64,000 nt of DNA from the NCBI RefSeq assembly GCF_900115505.1, contig NZ_FOWQ01000001.1:372001-436000 (forward strand), written 5' to 3'. Each line of letters opens with the position of its first letter. Within the stretch, counting starts at the first letter, position 1. Made by a program: the position numbers and the translations under genes. A model generated the notes under the pieces. It made no database searches and was not told where the DNA came from. It saw only the letters and a program-made list of their open reading frames with translations. Of this stretch, positions 51,820 to 63,200 are shown piece after piece. Source of the DNA: Geodermatophilus dictyosporus. GTDB taxonomy: Bacteria > Actinomycetota > Actinomycetes > Mycobacteriales > Geodermatophilaceae.

Positions 51820-54044
51820 TGGCCGGGACCCCGTCCACCCCGGCGCCGGACCGGGCCGTCGGGCGGCGCATCACACCCGTGGTGGGCCGTGACTGGGACC
51901 GCTGCGACCGCCAGGGGACCGCCGTGGACACCCGGAGGGCCGAGGTGGTGCTCGAGCCCCGTCCGGCGAGCGCACCCGCGCCCTGGCCCGTCCCCGGCGG
52001 CCCGGCGCAGCCACCGGCCGGTCCCTGCGCGCCGGAGCGGCCACCGGCACCGGCTCCCCCACCGCCCGAGCCGGCCGGGCTCGCCTTCGACCCACGCGGC
52101 TGCCTCTACCGCGGCGTGCCCGAGCGCGGGCAGGTCCAACGGGTGCCCTGGCCCGCGCGAGGGGAGCCGGTCGACCTGCTGGACGGACCGCCGCCCGGAC
52201 CGGCGACGGCCACCGGTCCGGTGGGGTTCGTGCCGGTGGGCGGAGACCCTCGGCGTCCGCTGCGGGCACGGGCCCTGGCGGCCGACCGCGACGACCACCT
52301 CTTCGTCCTGGACGGCGTCACCGGCACCGTCCAGGTGCTCGACCTCGCCGACGGTCACCTGCTGCGCACCGTGGGGTTCCCCTCGACGCCGGTCGACCTC
52401 GCCGTCGACTCGGCCGCCCCCAGCGACGGCGCGGTGCTCGTGCTGACCGCATCCCGCGCCCGCCCCCTGCTCCGGTTCGGCGCCCTCTCAGCACCCGTGG
52501 AGCACCCCCTGCCGCCGGGCGTGCTGGCCGGGGTGCCGACCCGTGCGCGTCCGGCTCGCCTGGCCGTCGCCCTCGACGGCGTGCCGTGGCTGCTGCTGCG
52601 CGACGGCTCCGACGTCTGGGTCGTCGCCGTCACGACGCGGCCACCGGCTCCGCTGCACCTGCGCGGGGCCAGCGACCTGGAGGTGGACGGCGACGGGCGG
52701 GTGGTCGTCGCCGGCCCGGCGGGCGCCGCACTGCTCACGTGGACCAGGGGCCCCGGGGAGATGACCGCCGGCGTTCCGCTGCTCGCCCGCGGGTACGACG
52801 GCCGGGGCCTGGTGCGCACCCCCGACGGCCGGGTCGGGTACTGGATCGGCACGGCCTTCAGGGCGGCGGTGGCCGAGCGGGTGCGCTACGAGACCTCGGG
52901 CACCGTGGACACGCCGCCGCTGGACAGCCGTGGCCACCGTCAGCAGTGGGGGCGGGTGTTCATCGAGGCCTGCGTGCCACCGGACACGCGGCTCCTGGTG
53001 GGCGCCGCCACCGCCGACGAGGTGACCGACGTGCCGCCTCCTGGGCGGGAGCAGCTGCGGCCGCTGCACCGCCGGGAGACCGGCCGTGAGCTGGCGTGGT
53101 CCCCACTGCCCCCCGGGGACCGCTATGCGGTCTACGAGGCCCCGATCGCCGCTCCGCCCGGGCGCTTCCTGTGGCTCCGGCTGCAGCTGGACGGACCGGG
53201 GGCGGCCACGCCCCGGGTGCGGGCGGTCCGCGCGGAGTTCCCCGGCCACGGACTCCTGGACAAGCTGCCGGCCACCTACCGGCGCGACCCGGTCGCCGCG
53301 GGTTTCCTGCGCCGCTACCTGGCCCTCGTCGACGGTCAGCTCGGAGACATGGAGGGCCGCTCGGTCCGCCGGGACCTGTTGCTGGACCCGTGGAGCGCCC
53401 CGCCGGAGATGCTGGACTGGCTCGCCTCCCTCGTCGGGCTGACCCTCGACGCCCGCTGGCCGGAGCGGGCGCGCCGGACCGTGCTGGCCGAGGCGGGTTG
53501 CCTGTTCCGCCGCCGCGGCACCCCCGACGGCCTCCGCCGGCTGCTGGAGATCTACCTGGGCGTCCCGGTGGTGGTGCTGGAGGCCTTCCGGCTCCGCAGC
53601 GCCGCCACCGCGGTCAGCGGGGCGGACGGTTCGGACCGGCGGGCGGTGGTGGGCAGCGGGCTGCGCGTGGGGGGCGCTCCGCCCGCGGAGGACCGCCCCA
53701 CGGAGGACCGTACGGCGGACCCGTTCCGTGCCGCCGCACACCGGTTCAGCGTGCTGATTACCCGGGAGGTCGACGAGGAGGAGCTCGCCGTCGTGCGTGA
53801 CCTCCTGGACCTGGAGCGTCCCGCGCACACCGTCGTGGAGGTCTGCACGGTCGGCTCGGGGATGCGGGTGGGGGTCGGTCTGCACGTGCAGCTCTCGACG
53901 ATCGTCGGTCCGGGGTCGGGGGTCCGGCCCCTGCGGGTCGGCCGGGACGGCGTTCTCGGGCGCGACGGCGTGCTCGGCCGCGGGCGGGCCGGGATCCGGG
54001 CCGGCGGGACCAGGCTCGGCGGAGCGACGGTGGTGGACACGTGA
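51819..54044 (+). CDS. tail protein I/Afp12-like baseplate protein fused to a propeller-like domain
   Basis: A 741-aa protein. Residues about 85-390 show repeated beta-propeller-like strands (LAADRDDHLFVLDGVTGTVQ, then DGHLLRTVGFPSTPVDLAVD, then DGRVGYWIGTAFRAAVAER). The C-terminal part is phage tail protein I-like (LLDKLPATYRRDPVAAGFLR, then SAPPEMLDWLASLVGLTLDA, then FRRRGTPDGLRRLLEIYLGV). Near the end DGVLGR occurs twice in tandem. The domain fusion may give the baseplate a binding face for fibres or surface. Confidence 0.85.
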   Translation: MAGTPSTPAPDRAVGRRITPVVGRDWDRCDRQGTAVDTRRAEVVLEPRPASAPAPWPVPGGPAQPPAGPCAPERPPAPAPPPPEPAGLAFDPRGCLYRGVPERGQVQRVPWPARGEPVDLLDGPPPGPATATGPVGFVPVGGDPRRPLRARALAADRDDHLFVLDGVTGTVQVLDLADGHLLRTVGFPSTPVDLAVDSAAPSDGAVLVLTASRARPLLRFGALSAPVEHPLPPGVLAGVPTRARPARLAVALDGVPWLLLRDGSDVWVVAVTTRPPAPLHLRGASDLEVDGDGRVVVAGPAGAALLTWTRGPGEMTAGVPLLARGYDGRGLVRTPDGRVGYWIGTAFRAAVAERVRYETSGTVDTPPLDSRGHRQQWGRVFIEACVPPDTRLLVGAATADEVTDVPPPGREQLRPLHRRETGRELAWSPLPPGDRYAVYEAPIAAPPGRFLWLRLQLDGPGAATPRVRAVRAEFPGHGLLDKLPATYRRDPVAAGFLRRYLALVDGQLGDMEGRSVRRDLLLDPWSAPPEMLDWLASLVGLTLDARWPERARRTVLAEAGCLFRRRGTPDGLRRLLEIYLGVPVVVLEAFRLRSAATAVSGADGSDRRAVVGSGLRVGGAPPAEDRPTEDRTADPFRAAAHRFSVLITREVDEEELAVVRDLLDLERPAHTVVEVCTVGSGMRVGVGLHVQLSTIVGPGSGVRPLRVGRDGVLGRDGVLGRGRAGIRAGGTRLGGATVVDT

Positions 54045-55777
54045 CCAGCGACAGCATCGGACGGCTCGCGGTCACCTGGCACCCGGACACCGACCCCGAC
54101 CCCACCGAGCGGGCGCGCCTGGACCGCCTGGCCGCCGCGCTGGCCGACGGCGGGTTGCCCGACGGCCTGAGCCCCGGGCCCGACCGGGACCTGCAGGTCT
54201 GCGTGCGCCGTGTCCGCCTGCCCCGCCACCACATGCGGTGGGACGCGACCGACGACCAGCTGGTCTCCGGATGGGCGCGCGTGGTGGAACGGACGGTCGC
54301 CGGCGTCGTGGCCGGCGGGGGACCGGACGTCGTGCGCTACCGCTCCCGCACCCAGGCCCGCGAGGACCTGGTGACCTCGGTCCTGCAGCACGACCGGGAG
54401 CGCGCGTGGGCTTGGCAGCTGCTCGGTCTCTGGCCTCCGGACACGCTGCTGGCCGATCCCGCCGTCGTGCTGCCGTCGGTGCTCGCCGAGCTCGGCCGGG
54501 ACGAGCCGGGCGCCGTCGTCGGGCTGCTGGTGACGGTGACGTCGACCGGACAACTGCAGCCCTTCGCCGAGGCGGCCGGCGAGGACGTGCTCGCCGCGCT
54601 CGTCGAGGCCGCGTGGCGGGCCGCCGGCGGGCGGGCCGGGGACCTGGCGGACACCGTCGCGGCCCGGACACCGGCCGGGACCTCCGCCTGGCACGACGGG
54701 CCGGTCCCCGCTACGAGCGAGGTCGCGACGGCGATGGCGGAGCTGCGGTCGACGGTCCTGCACCGCTCGGTGATAGCCCGCGCACTCCGTGGCAGCACGG
54801 TCTCGGCGTCGCCACGTCCCGTGGCAGCACTGTGGGCGGCGGCGGTGCTCGAGGTCGAGCCGGCGCTCGCTGCGGCACGCGCCGGCGCCGTGCTCGCGGC
54901 CGACCTGGCCGCGGGACGACCGGCCGGCCTCGACCCCGACCGCGGTCACGGAGACGTCCGCGATCGGGCCGAGCCCGGTGCCCGCACACGCCCAGGGTCC
55001 GATTCCGGGGCTGCACGGCGCTCGACGGCCGTCGTCCCGGCTACCGGGGGAGGCCCTCCCACGGTGGCGGACCCGCCCTCCGACGTCCCGCCGCCGGCAC
55101 CCGGGGCGACCGGGCGACCGCCGGCAGGAGTGCGGCCGGACCGGCCGCGGCACGGCCCGGTCACCGACCACGCCGTGGAGCGGACCGGGCACCCGGGGGG
55201 CGGACCGTCGTCCTCCGGTCGGCGGGGGACGGCACCGGCGGAACGCCCGGCACGCACCGGCTGGGGCGGCCTGCTCTTCCTGCTCTCCCTGGTGGCCGAT
55301 CTCGGGCTCCCGGCCCGGGTGGCCGCCGATCCGGCCCGGTTCGGCCCCGCGCTGCGGCCGGTGCTGCACGGCCTGGCCCGACTGGTCGTCGCCCGAGCGG
55401 TCCCGGACGTCGGCCTGGCCGACCCCGGTGACCCGGCCGTGCTGGCCTTCGCCGGCCTCGTGCCGGGCGCCGATCCACCCGGCCCGGTCCCCCGGGACGT
55501 CCTCGGACCGGAGGTGGAGGCCCTGATCACCGAGCTCGCCGCCCGGCTGGACCGCGGTCCGGCGGGTGCTGCCACCCCTGGCCGCGACCTGGCCGACGAG
55601 CGCGCGTTGCTGGTCGCGGTGTGCCGGCGACGGGCGGTGATCGAGGCCGACCCCGGGTGGATCGACGTGCTGCTGGACCCGGACGAGGTCAGCGTCGACG
55701 TGCGCCGGGCGGGTCTGGACCTCGACCCCGGGCACCTGCCCTGGCTCGGCTGCGTCGTGAGGTTCCGCTATGGCTGA
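54041..55777 (+). CDS. eCIS tape measure protein (Afp14-like)
   Basis: A 578-aa protein from GTG 54041. The C-terminus (WIDVLLDPDEVSVDVRRAGL, then [20 protein letters not shown]) fits the ending typical of contractile injection system tape measure proteins. The N-terminal half is helical; a long Pro/Gly/Arg-rich linker lies at about 310-400. Its length should set tube length. It overlaps the ATPase gene by 8 bp. Confidence 0.78.
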   Translation: MTSDSIGRLAVTWHPDTDPDPTERARLDRLAAALADGGLPDGLSPGPDRDLQVCVRRVRLPRHHMRWDATDDQLVSGWARVVERTVAGVVAGGGPDVVRYRSRTQAREDLVTSVLQHDRERAWAWQLLGLWPPDTLLADPAVVLPSVLAELGRDEPGAVVGLLVTVTSTGQLQPFAEAAGEDVLAALVEAAWRAAGGRAGDLADTVAARTPAGTSAWHDGPVPATSEVATAMAELRSTVLHRSVIARALRGSTVSASPRPVAALWAAAVLEVEPALAAARAGAVLAADLAAGRPAGLDPDRGHGDVRDRAEPGARTRPGSDSGAARRSTAVVPATGGGPPTVADPPSDVPPPAPGATGRPPAGVRPDRPRHGPVTDHAVERTGHPGGGPSSSGRRGTAPAERPARTGWGGLLFLLSLVADLGLPARVAADPARFGPALRPVLHGLARLVVARAVPDVGLADPGDPAVLAFAGLVPGADPPGPVPRDVLGPEVEALITELAARLDRGPAGAATPGRDLADERALLVAVCRRRAVIEADPGWIDVLLDPDEVSVDVRRAGLDLDPGHLPWLGCVVRFRYG

Positions 55778-57782
55778 GCCGAGGTTGCTGGAGCTGCCGG
55801 TGCGGTCGGGGGACCGGCTCGACGACGCGCTGGCCCGGATGGCGGGCCGCCTGGCCGTCGCGCTCGACGTCGTGGGGGAGGACGCCGGTGCCCGGTTCCT
55901 GCGCGGCCTGCCGGGCGCCGGTGCGCCCGGCCCGGCCGACGGCGGTTGCCTGGACCTGCCCTCCGGCCCGACCCAGCCGGTCGACCGGTTGGTCGCTGGC
56001 CTCGCCCTCGGGACCGCCGAGCGCGACCTGCTGGCCCTGGTCCTGGTCGGTTCCCACCACGAGGGCGTCGCGGCCGTCCTGCGCGGCCTCCACCCACAGG
56101 GTCGGCCGTGGCCGACGGTGGGGCTGGCCGGGAGCCTCGCCGAGCTCGGCGGCCTGCCCGGCGCTCCGTCCCGCGCCGCGGTGCGCCCTGCGCTGGCGGG
56201 CCTGCTGGCGACCGGGACGGTGGTCGTGCAGGACGACGACGCGCCGTACCCCGAGCGGACGCTGCGGCCGGCTCCCCACCTGTTCGACGCGCTCACCGGT
56301 CTCGCCGGCTGGCCCTCGGGCGTCGAGCCCGACCCGCGCCCGCTCCCCGCGGCAGGCAGCGGGGGATGGCTGGGGGACGAGGTGGTGGGCGGCGCCCGGC
56401 GCGCCGTGGAGCGCGGCCTGCCGGTCTCGGTCGTGCTGGCCGGCGCGCGACCGGGACCGCTGGCCGGCCGGCTGGCCACCCTGGCCGCGACCGCTGGACG
56501 GGAGCCGGTCCTGCTGCGCGTGGACCGGTGCGACAGCACCACGGTCAGCGCGGTGCTGCTCCTGGCGCTGGTCCGCGGCACGGTCCCGGTGCTGTGGACC
56601 GACGTCGAGCCGCCGAGGTTGCGCCTGACCGTGCCCGGACTCCCCGTTCCGCTGCTCTTGGCCGCTCCCGGTACCGGGCTGTGCACCTGGCCCCGTCCGG
56701 TCCTCGTCCTCCCCTCGGGGCCGCACCCGCCCGCCGACCGCAGCGCCGCCCTGGACGCCGCTCTCCCCGAGCTCGGTCGTCCGCCGGGCCCGCTGGGTCC
56801 CGCGACCCTGGAACCCGGCGACGTCGAGCTGGCCGCTGCCGACGTCCGGCTCCGGGCCGCGCTGGTGCGGACGGCGACCGGCTGGGACGAGGTGTCGGCG
56901 CGGGTCGACGCCCAGGCCGTGGACACGGTGCCCGTGGGAGCGACGCTGGTGCACCCCCGCGCGGGCTGGGGCGACCTGGTGATCCCGGCCGACCGCCTCA
57001 CCCAGCTGCACGAGGCCGCCGACCGCGTGCGCGTCCAGTCGCAGGTGCTCGACGACTGGGGCCTGCTGCGCGGCCGCCGCGGACTGCGTGGGCTCCGGAT
57101 GCTCTTCGCGGGGCCGCCCGGGACGGGCAAGACGCTCGCCGCCGAGGTGCTCGCCGGCGAGCTCGGCCGGGACCTGCTGGTGGTGGACCTGTCCCAGCTG
57201 GTGTCCAAGTGGATCGGGGAGACGGAGAAGAACCTCGCCGCGGTCTTCGACGCCGCGGAACGCGGCGGGTCCGCACTGCTCTTCGACGAGGCCGACGCGC
57301 TGTTCGGCAAGCGGACCGAGGTCGGTGACGCCCGGGACCGCTACGCCAACCTCGAGACCGCCTACCTGCTCGCCCGCCTGGAGCGCTTCGACGGGATCGC
57401 CGTGCTCGCCACCAACCTGCGGCAGAACCTGGACACGGCCTTCGCCCGCCGGATCGAGTTCGTGGTGCCCTTCGACCCGCCTGACGAAGCCGCCCGGCTG
57501 GCGTTGTGGCGCGCCCACCTGTCCGGCGGCGCACCGCTCGCGCCCGACGTCGACCTGCCCCTCCTCGCCGCGGTCTACGAGCTCCCCGGCGCCCTCATCC
57601 GCAACGCCGCCCTGGCCGCCGCGTTCCTGGCGGCCGCGGAGCCGGCACCGGAGGACCGACGGATCGGCATGGCGCACCTGGCGCACGCCGTCCGCCGCGA
57701 GCACCTCAAGGCCGGGTTGTCCTATCCCGGCCCGCCGCCGGGCACTCCGGCCGATCCGCCGACCAGAAGGGGAGCACCGTGA
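55770..57782 (+). CDS. AAA+ ATPase (Afp15/Pvc15-like)
   Basis: A 670-aa protein. A 430-residue N-terminal region without motifs precedes one AAA+ module: Walker A GPPGTGKT at 448-455, Walker [11 protein letters not shown] with D506 and E507, sensor-1 ATNLRQNLD and the arginine finger region [17 protein letters not shown]. In PVC/Afp systems this ATPase is needed for particle assembly or cargo loading. Overlaps both neighbours. Confidence 0.93.
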   Translation: MAEPRLLELPVRSGDRLDDALARMAGRLAVALDVVGEDAGARFLRGLPGAGAPGPADGGCLDLPSGPTQPVDRLVAGLALGTAERDLLALVLVGSHHEGVAAVLRGLHPQGRPWPTVGLAGSLAELGGLPGAPSRAAVRPALAGLLATGTVVVQDDDAPYPERTLRPAPHLFDALTGLAGWPSGVEPDPRPLPAAGSGGWLGDEVVGGARRAVERGLPVSVVLAGARPGPLAGRLATLAATAGREPVLLRVDRCDSTTVSAVLLLALVRGTVPVLWTDVEPPRLRLTVPGLPVPLLLAAPGTGLCTWPRPVLVLPSGPHPPADRSAALDAALPELGRPPGPLGPATLEPGDVELAAADVRLRAALVRTATGWDEVSARVDAQAVDTVPVGATLVHPRAGWGDLVIPADRLTQLHEAADRVRVQSQVLDDWGLLRGRRGLRGLRMLFAGPPGTGKTLAAEVLAGELGRDLLVVDLSQLVSKWIGETEKNLAAVFDAAERGGSALLFDEADALFGKRTEVGDARDRYANLETAYLLARLERFDGIAVLATNLRQNLDTAFARRIEFVVPFDPPDEAARLALWRAHLSGGAPLAPDVDLPLLAAVYELPGALIRNAALAAAFLAAAEPAPEDRRIGMAHLAHAVRREHLKAGLSYPGPPPGTPADPPTRRGAP

Positions 57783-59035
57783 CCACGGCAACCCAGACCC
57801 CAACCGCCCCCACCACCGGGAAGGACGTGCACGCCGCCGAGGTGGCCCGGCTCGACGACGACCTCGCTGCCCGGGAGGCCCGCCTCGCCCGCCTGGCGCC
57901 CGAGGCCGCTGCGCGCCGCGAACAGCTGCAGAAGGCCACGGCCGAGCTGGCTGCCCTCAAGCAGGCGGGGTCGACCCTGCAGCAGCAGCTGAACGCGGCG
58001 ACCTCGCAACCCGAGCGGCACCGCCTCGAGCAGGCTCTGGAGCGCAACCTCATCGACCAGGGCCCGAGGAACGACGCACGACTCACCGCTGCTGAGCAGC
58101 TGGCCAGCATTGAGCTCGCCGTCGTCAGGCAGACCGCCCAGGCCGCCCGCACGCGGGCCGACCTCACCCGGGCCACGGCCGAGCTCACGCGGGCCCGGCA
58201 GGAGACCGCCGCGGCCACCGCGCGGGTCAACGCCCTGGCCGAGACGGTCACCGCGCTCCAGGACACCGCCGGCCGCCTCTCGGACCCGCCGGCCCCGATC
58301 CCGGCGCCCGGAGGGCGCACCGCCGCCCCGGCTCCGACGACCGCGGCGGGCCCGGCGACAGCTGCGGCACCGCCCCCCAAGCCGGCGGCCGTGGCCCGAG
58401 GACGGCTGGAGGAGATGCTGGGTGGACCCGGCATGCTCGGCCGCCTGCGGGAGCGGGTCGCTGCCGCGCGCAAGGACGGGGTCACCCGCGCACAGGCGGT
58501 CGCCGACGCGGAGGCGCTGGTCCGGCAGGCGGCCTCGGCGCGGTCACCGGTCGACGGCGCGGTCGCTGCGGCCGCCGCCGCGCTCACCGTCGCCCGGGTG
58601 GCGGTCCAGGACCTGGTCGAGGGCGGCCCGGTGCGGATGGCGGCGGCCGAGGCGACGCTGACGGCGATCACGGAGTTCCCCCGGATCCCCGAGCAGGTGG
58701 CCATCCAGGACGTGGCCGCGGAGGTGGAGAAGGGGACGGACGGCGCGCTGGACCGGTGGGAGGTCATGGTCCCGGTCGCGGTGACGGAGCTGGCCATCGG
58801 CTTCATCGACGTCGAGGCCGAGCTGGCCGCTGTCCGTGCGCTCGACGTGGCCGACCTGACCCGCCGGCAGGCCGAGGCCGACGCCGCGTACGCAGCCGCA
58901 CTGACCACCCAGCTCACCCGCCAGCGCGAGGTCGACGCCGCCGCGGAGGTGCTCGCGGCCGCCGCCGACGAGGTCACCGCACGGGAGAAGACGGCGGCGG
59001 ACCGCCGGCTGTCCCTGGTGCGAGGGGACCGCTGA
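57779..59035 (+). CDS. eCIS-associated coiled-coil protein
   Basis: A 418-aa protein from GTG 57779. Long heptad regions (VARLDDDLAAREARLARLAP, then LRAAQTAQAARTRADL-like alanine-rich helices) fill residues about 15-160. A Pro/Ala linker (about 170-210) leads to a second helical region ending EVTAREKTAADRRLSLV. No known domain. Its position between the ATPase and two large unknown proteins suggests a chaperone, second tape-measure-like or scaffold role. Confidence 0.7.
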   Translation: MTTATQTPTAPTTGKDVHAAEVARLDDDLAAREARLARLAPEAAARREQLQKATAELAALKQAGSTLQQQLNAATSQPERHRLEQALERNLIDQGPRNDARLTAAEQLASIELAVVRQTAQAARTRADLTRATAELTRARQETAAATARVNALAETVTALQDTAGRLSDPPAPIPAPGGRTAAPAPTTAAGPATAAAPPPKPAAVARGRLEEMLGGPGMLGRLRERVAAARKDGVTRAQAVADAEALVRQAASARSPVDGAVAAAAAALTVARVAVQDLVEGGPVRMAAAEATLTAITEFPRIPEQVAIQDVAAEVEKGTDGALDRWEVMVPVAVTELAIGFIDVEAELAAVRALDVADLTRRQAEADAAYAAALTTQLTRQREVDAAAEVLAAAADEVTAREKTAADRRLSLVRGDR

Positions 59036-59036
59036 G

Positions 59037-60299
59037 ATGACCGCCCCCCGCTCCGCTCCGCTGGCGGCCTCGCTCGAGGTCGACCCGTTCACCTCGCTCG
59101 CCGTGCACTTCGGCATGCTCCTCGGGGTGTCGGACCTCCAGGTCCTGTCCGCCGGTCCCCGGGGGAAGCTGGCGCTGCACCAGGCCTGGCAGCACGGCAA
59201 GGGCGTGGTGTGGGGGTTCCCGGTCACCGTCGGCGAGGACTCCGCGGAGCTGACCGTCGGCCCCGGTCTGTGCACCGACGGGCTGGGCCGTGAGGTGAGC
59301 TCCGGGGTCGACCTCTGCCTGGACGTGCGGGCCTGGCTGGAGGACCAGCGGCAGGCCGGCACGGTGACCACCACGGAGGACGGCCGTTTCGACGCCCGGC
59401 TGGTCGTCCGGCACGAGGCATGCCTGTCCCGGCCGGTACCCACCGTCGCGTCCTCCTGCGGGCAGGGCGGGGAGTCGGTCGGGTACTCCCGGGTCCTGGA
59501 GTTCGCCCACCTGGACCTGCGGCCGTACGCGAGAAGACCCGCCGACGAGCGCGACGCCGCCTTCCGCCAGCTCCGGGAGCTGGTCCGGGACGGCACGCTC
59601 CCGCCGGAGCTGACCACCGGAACCGGGCGGCTCGCCGACTTCCGGGCGGTCGCGGCGCACGTCGTCGCGGGCCTGGGCCCCCCGGGCCTGCTGCCGCCAC
59701 GACCGGCGGACCGCACTCGGCTGTTTCCCGAGGACGACCCCGGCGAGGTCGTGCTCGCCGACCTGCCGGGCATGGCCGTCGTCCGGCACGGGCCGGGCAG
59801 GTGGCGGCTCGACGCCCCGGTCGTCGACCTGTCCGTCCGGCGCAGCCACGTCCCGACGTGGGTCCTGTCCGAGCTGCTGGCCGAGCTGTTGGACGGCACG
59901 ATCGACGAGCAGTGCCCGGCCGATGCCGGTGGGCCGCGGGTGGAGCGGGTCCGGGTCGACGGCGCCACGGTCACGATCGAGCTCCGGGGCGAGGTCGTCG
60001 CGGCCACGGTGCCCACGGCGCTGGAGGTGCGGCCGTTCCGCGTCGACACGGGCTGGGGCGACCCGGTGCCGCTCACGCCCGCACTCACGGCCGACCGGGT
60101 GACCTTCGACCTGCCGGCGGCACCCACCGAGGACGTCACCTACCGCATGGTGCTGCGCGGCACGGGCCCCACCCCGCTGGTCGGGCTCGTCGACGGCCGA
60201 CCCGTTCCCCTGGCCGGGTTCGTCGGCGACCCGCCGGGCACGCGGGGTCAGGGTCGTGACGTCGTCCGTCGGATCCCGGACCGAGGAGCTCCGTCATGA
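59037..60299 (+). CDS. eCIS-associated protein with shared VWGF module
   Basis: A 420-aa protein starting 1 bp after the coiled-coil gene. The N-terminal 110 residues (SLAVHFGMLLGVSDLQVLSA, then HGKGVVWGFPVTVGEDSAEL, then VGPGLCTDGLGREVSSG) share pattern with the start of the next, much larger protein. Charged linker, then beta-rich C-terminal half (VDGATVTIELRGEVVAATVP). Not a recognised family; likely a baseplate or fibre-attachment component. Confidence 0.7.
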   Translation: MTAPRSAPLAASLEVDPFTSLAVHFGMLLGVSDLQVLSAGPRGKLALHQAWQHGKGVVWGFPVTVGEDSAELTVGPGLCTDGLGREVSSGVDLCLDVRAWLEDQRQAGTVTTTEDGRFDARLVVRHEACLSRPVPTVASSCGQGGESVGYSRVLEFAHLDLRPYARRPADERDAAFRQLRELVRDGTLPPELTTGTGRLADFRAVAAHVVAGLGPPGLLPPRPADRTRLFPEDDPGEVVLADLPGMAVVRHGPGRWRLDAPVVDLSVRRSHVPTWVLSELLAELLDGTIDEQCPADAGGPRVERVRVDGATVTIELRGEVVAATVPTALEVRPFRVDTGWGDPVPLTPALTADRVTFDLPAAPTEDVTYRMVLRGTGPTPLVGLVDGRPVPLAGFVGDPPGTRGQGRDVVRRIPDRGAPS

Positions 60300-63200
60300 C
60301 AGGCACCGACAGCGCCTCGCCGATCGGCTCGACCGGTCCCGTCGTCCTGCCCGGTCCGTCCGGCGGGCTGACCTTCGTCCCGGACTCCACCCCGCTGGTG
60401 GGGCTCAACTACTACGACGGCAGGTACCTGCGGGCCGACGACCTGAACCTGGAACGGCGGGCCCAGCGCCGGTACGCCGAGTTCTCCAACCAGGCGACGG
60501 GGGGCCCCGGCCCGGTGTGGGGGTTCGAGCTCGACGGCCTCGGCACACCCTCCCTGTCGGTCGCGGCGGGCCTGGCCGTCGCCCCCGCCGGCCAGGTGCT
60601 GCACCTGCCGGTGGGGGTCGAGGCCGACGTCGCGGCGCTCACCAGCCGGTCCCCGGGCAGCCCGCCGCCCACCCCTCCCGCTTCGTCCGGGTTCACCGAG
60701 TGCGTCCGGGACGTCGCCGAGCTGGCGGCCGCGGTGGTGCCCGGGACGGGGCTGTACCTCGTGTGCCTGGCCGCGGCCACCGGCCTGTGCGGACACGCGG
60801 AGGTGTTCGGCCGACCCTGTGACGACGGCTGCGTGACGGCCACCGACCGCCCCTACGTCGTCGACGGCGTGACGCTGTTGCTGCGTCCGCTCGTCCTGGA
60901 CCTCCGACCGTTCTCCCAGCCCGGTGTCACCCGCCCGGAGCTGCACCTGCGCTCGCAGGTGGCCTCCGCCTGGTTCGCGGAGGAGCGCCGCGCCGCGGGG
61001 AGCGGGCTGTCGGCGGCCGGCCTGGGGTCAGGACTGTGGCGTGCGGGAGCCGGCTCACTGGCCGGCGAGGACGTCGTCCCGCTCGGCGTGCTGGGGTGGG
61101 ACGGGTCGCGGATCACGCTGCTGGACGTGTGGACGGCCCGCCGCGAGCGGATGGAGCCCTCACCGCGGAGTCACTGGGCCGGACGGGTGGAGCAGCGGCC
61201 GTGGCCGGTCTTCCTGGCCCAGGTGCTGCAGTTCCAGTCCCAGCTGGCCGCGGCTCCAGCTCCGGCTGCGCCGGCGAGTGTCCCGGCGCGGGTCCTCGTC
61301 GACCGCGGCTTCGTGTCGGCGCCCGCCGCCTTCTACCTGGCCATCGACCCGGCCGGGGACGTGCGCGGCCAGGTCCAGGACCTGCTCGGACCCGGGGTGG
61401 AGCAGCGGCTGTGTGCAGTGCGCCGGGACCAGGTCCCTCACGAGCTGGAGCGCGCCCAGCACATGGACCGCATCTCGCTGCTCCGCGGGATCGCCGACCC
61501 GGCCGCCCGAGAGCAGGTCGACGTCCTCGTACCCGATGGGGTGCTCCAGTCGACGGAGGGCCCGCGGACCGGCATCGGCTTCGCCGTCGACCTGTACCTC
61601 GGCGTACCGGGCAAGGAGTCCGAGCCGGGGCGGCGCGCGGCCGGGGACCCGGCCCGACTGCACCTCTGGGGAGCGGGGCGGATCGGCTTCGGGCGGGCGA
61701 TCGACGTCCGCTCGGCTGTGGCCGCCGCTGGGACGAGGGAGCTCGGTCCGCTCGTCCGCCTACTGGGCGGCCTGCTCTCCGACGGGACGGAGGTCACCAC
61801 GGCCGGGGACCGGCTCGCTGAGATGTCCTTCGGCATCAGCCAGGCTCCGAACGAACGGATCGCCGAGACCGCCCGGGCAGTGCTCGGCGCCACCGCACGG
61901 TCCCGTACCGAGGGCGGGCGTGGCCCGGTCACGGTCTCGGGGCGATCCGGCGCGCGTGTCGTGGCGCTGCTCGTGTCCCTCACCGTCGACGACGACCCCT
62001 TCTCCCTCCGGCCGCTGGAGGAGACGGTGTGCGAGTTCTGCCTGGAGGCGCACCTGCCGGCGGGCAACACAGGACACCTGGACGTGCGACTCCCGGCGAG
62101 GCTGCGGCGGCTGCCGTCCTCGGCGGTCGCCACCCAGGACGGCGAGGTCGCGCTGGAGCTGAGTGGCGTGCCGTTCGTCGGCGGGGATGCCTCGCCCCGA
62201 TCGGTGGTCGTCAGACTCCTGGTGCGCCGGGACGAGCAGGCCGACGGCCGGCAGGTACTGCGGGTGAGCACCGCCGACCGGACGATCACAGCGGACGTCG
62301 GCTGGAGGGGCACACCGGTCGAGGCCCTCGGCGAGGCGACCGTCCGCGTCGGGACGCCGTCCGCGGGTGAGCCGGCCGAGGACGGGGAGCCGGCGGGCAC
62401 CCAGGAGGAGACCCGCAGGACGGTCGCGACGCTGCGGGCGCTCGAGGACGCCCGGATCAGCAGCCCGGGTGACCCGTACCGCGTCGTCGCGGTCCACGCG
62501 CTCACCATCCTGTCCGGCGCGCACCCGGACGACCCCGGCTACGTCGAGACCCAGGCGCGGCTGCTGTTCCCGGCCGAGCAGGGCACGACCGCCACCACGC
62601 AGGTGCGGGCCGCGACGGACTGGGTGTTGGTCCGCCGCAGGCGCCGGGAGGACTGCGAGGACACCGTCGTGCTGCCCACGCCGGTCTCACCCGTCACGGC
62701 CTGGGTCCTGCGCGTCCCCTCGGAGGCCGAGGTCCCCGACGTGGTGGTCGGTGTGCGCACCGGCGAGGACCCCCCGCAGGAAGGCTGGGCCCGGGCGGAC
62801 CTCGTGTTCGCTCAGGGCACCGACGACCTGCTCACCCCGGCACCGCAGTGGCAGACGCGGTACCGCCAGGTGAACGGCGGGAGCCGCATCGCTCTGGTCG
62901 GCTACACCGGGGCAGCGGGGTCCGAGGCGGTCACGACCGGGATCGGCCGGCTGACCGCCGTGGTCGGCGCACTGACCCCGGACGTCGAGCTGGATCCGGG
63001 GGAGGTGATGGACTTCGTCCCCGCGCCGGCGGCCGAACTCGTGCTCCCCGGCACCGACGGCAGCGTCTTCCTGGTCACCTACGACCGGGACCCCAAGCCG
63101 GACCCCGACGAGCTGGCGGTCATCGTCGTCGACGTGCGGTCCGAGGAGACCGGCCTCAGGTCAGCGGTCCTCGACGGGCGAGCCGAGGACGTCCCGGGAG

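Noticed and set aside
53552..57310. A 1252-codon open frame on the minus strand opposite the gpI, tape measure and ATPase genes
   Set aside because: Very high GC removes stops from antisense frames; the translation is low-complexity Arg/Ser/Pro and opposes well-recognised genes.
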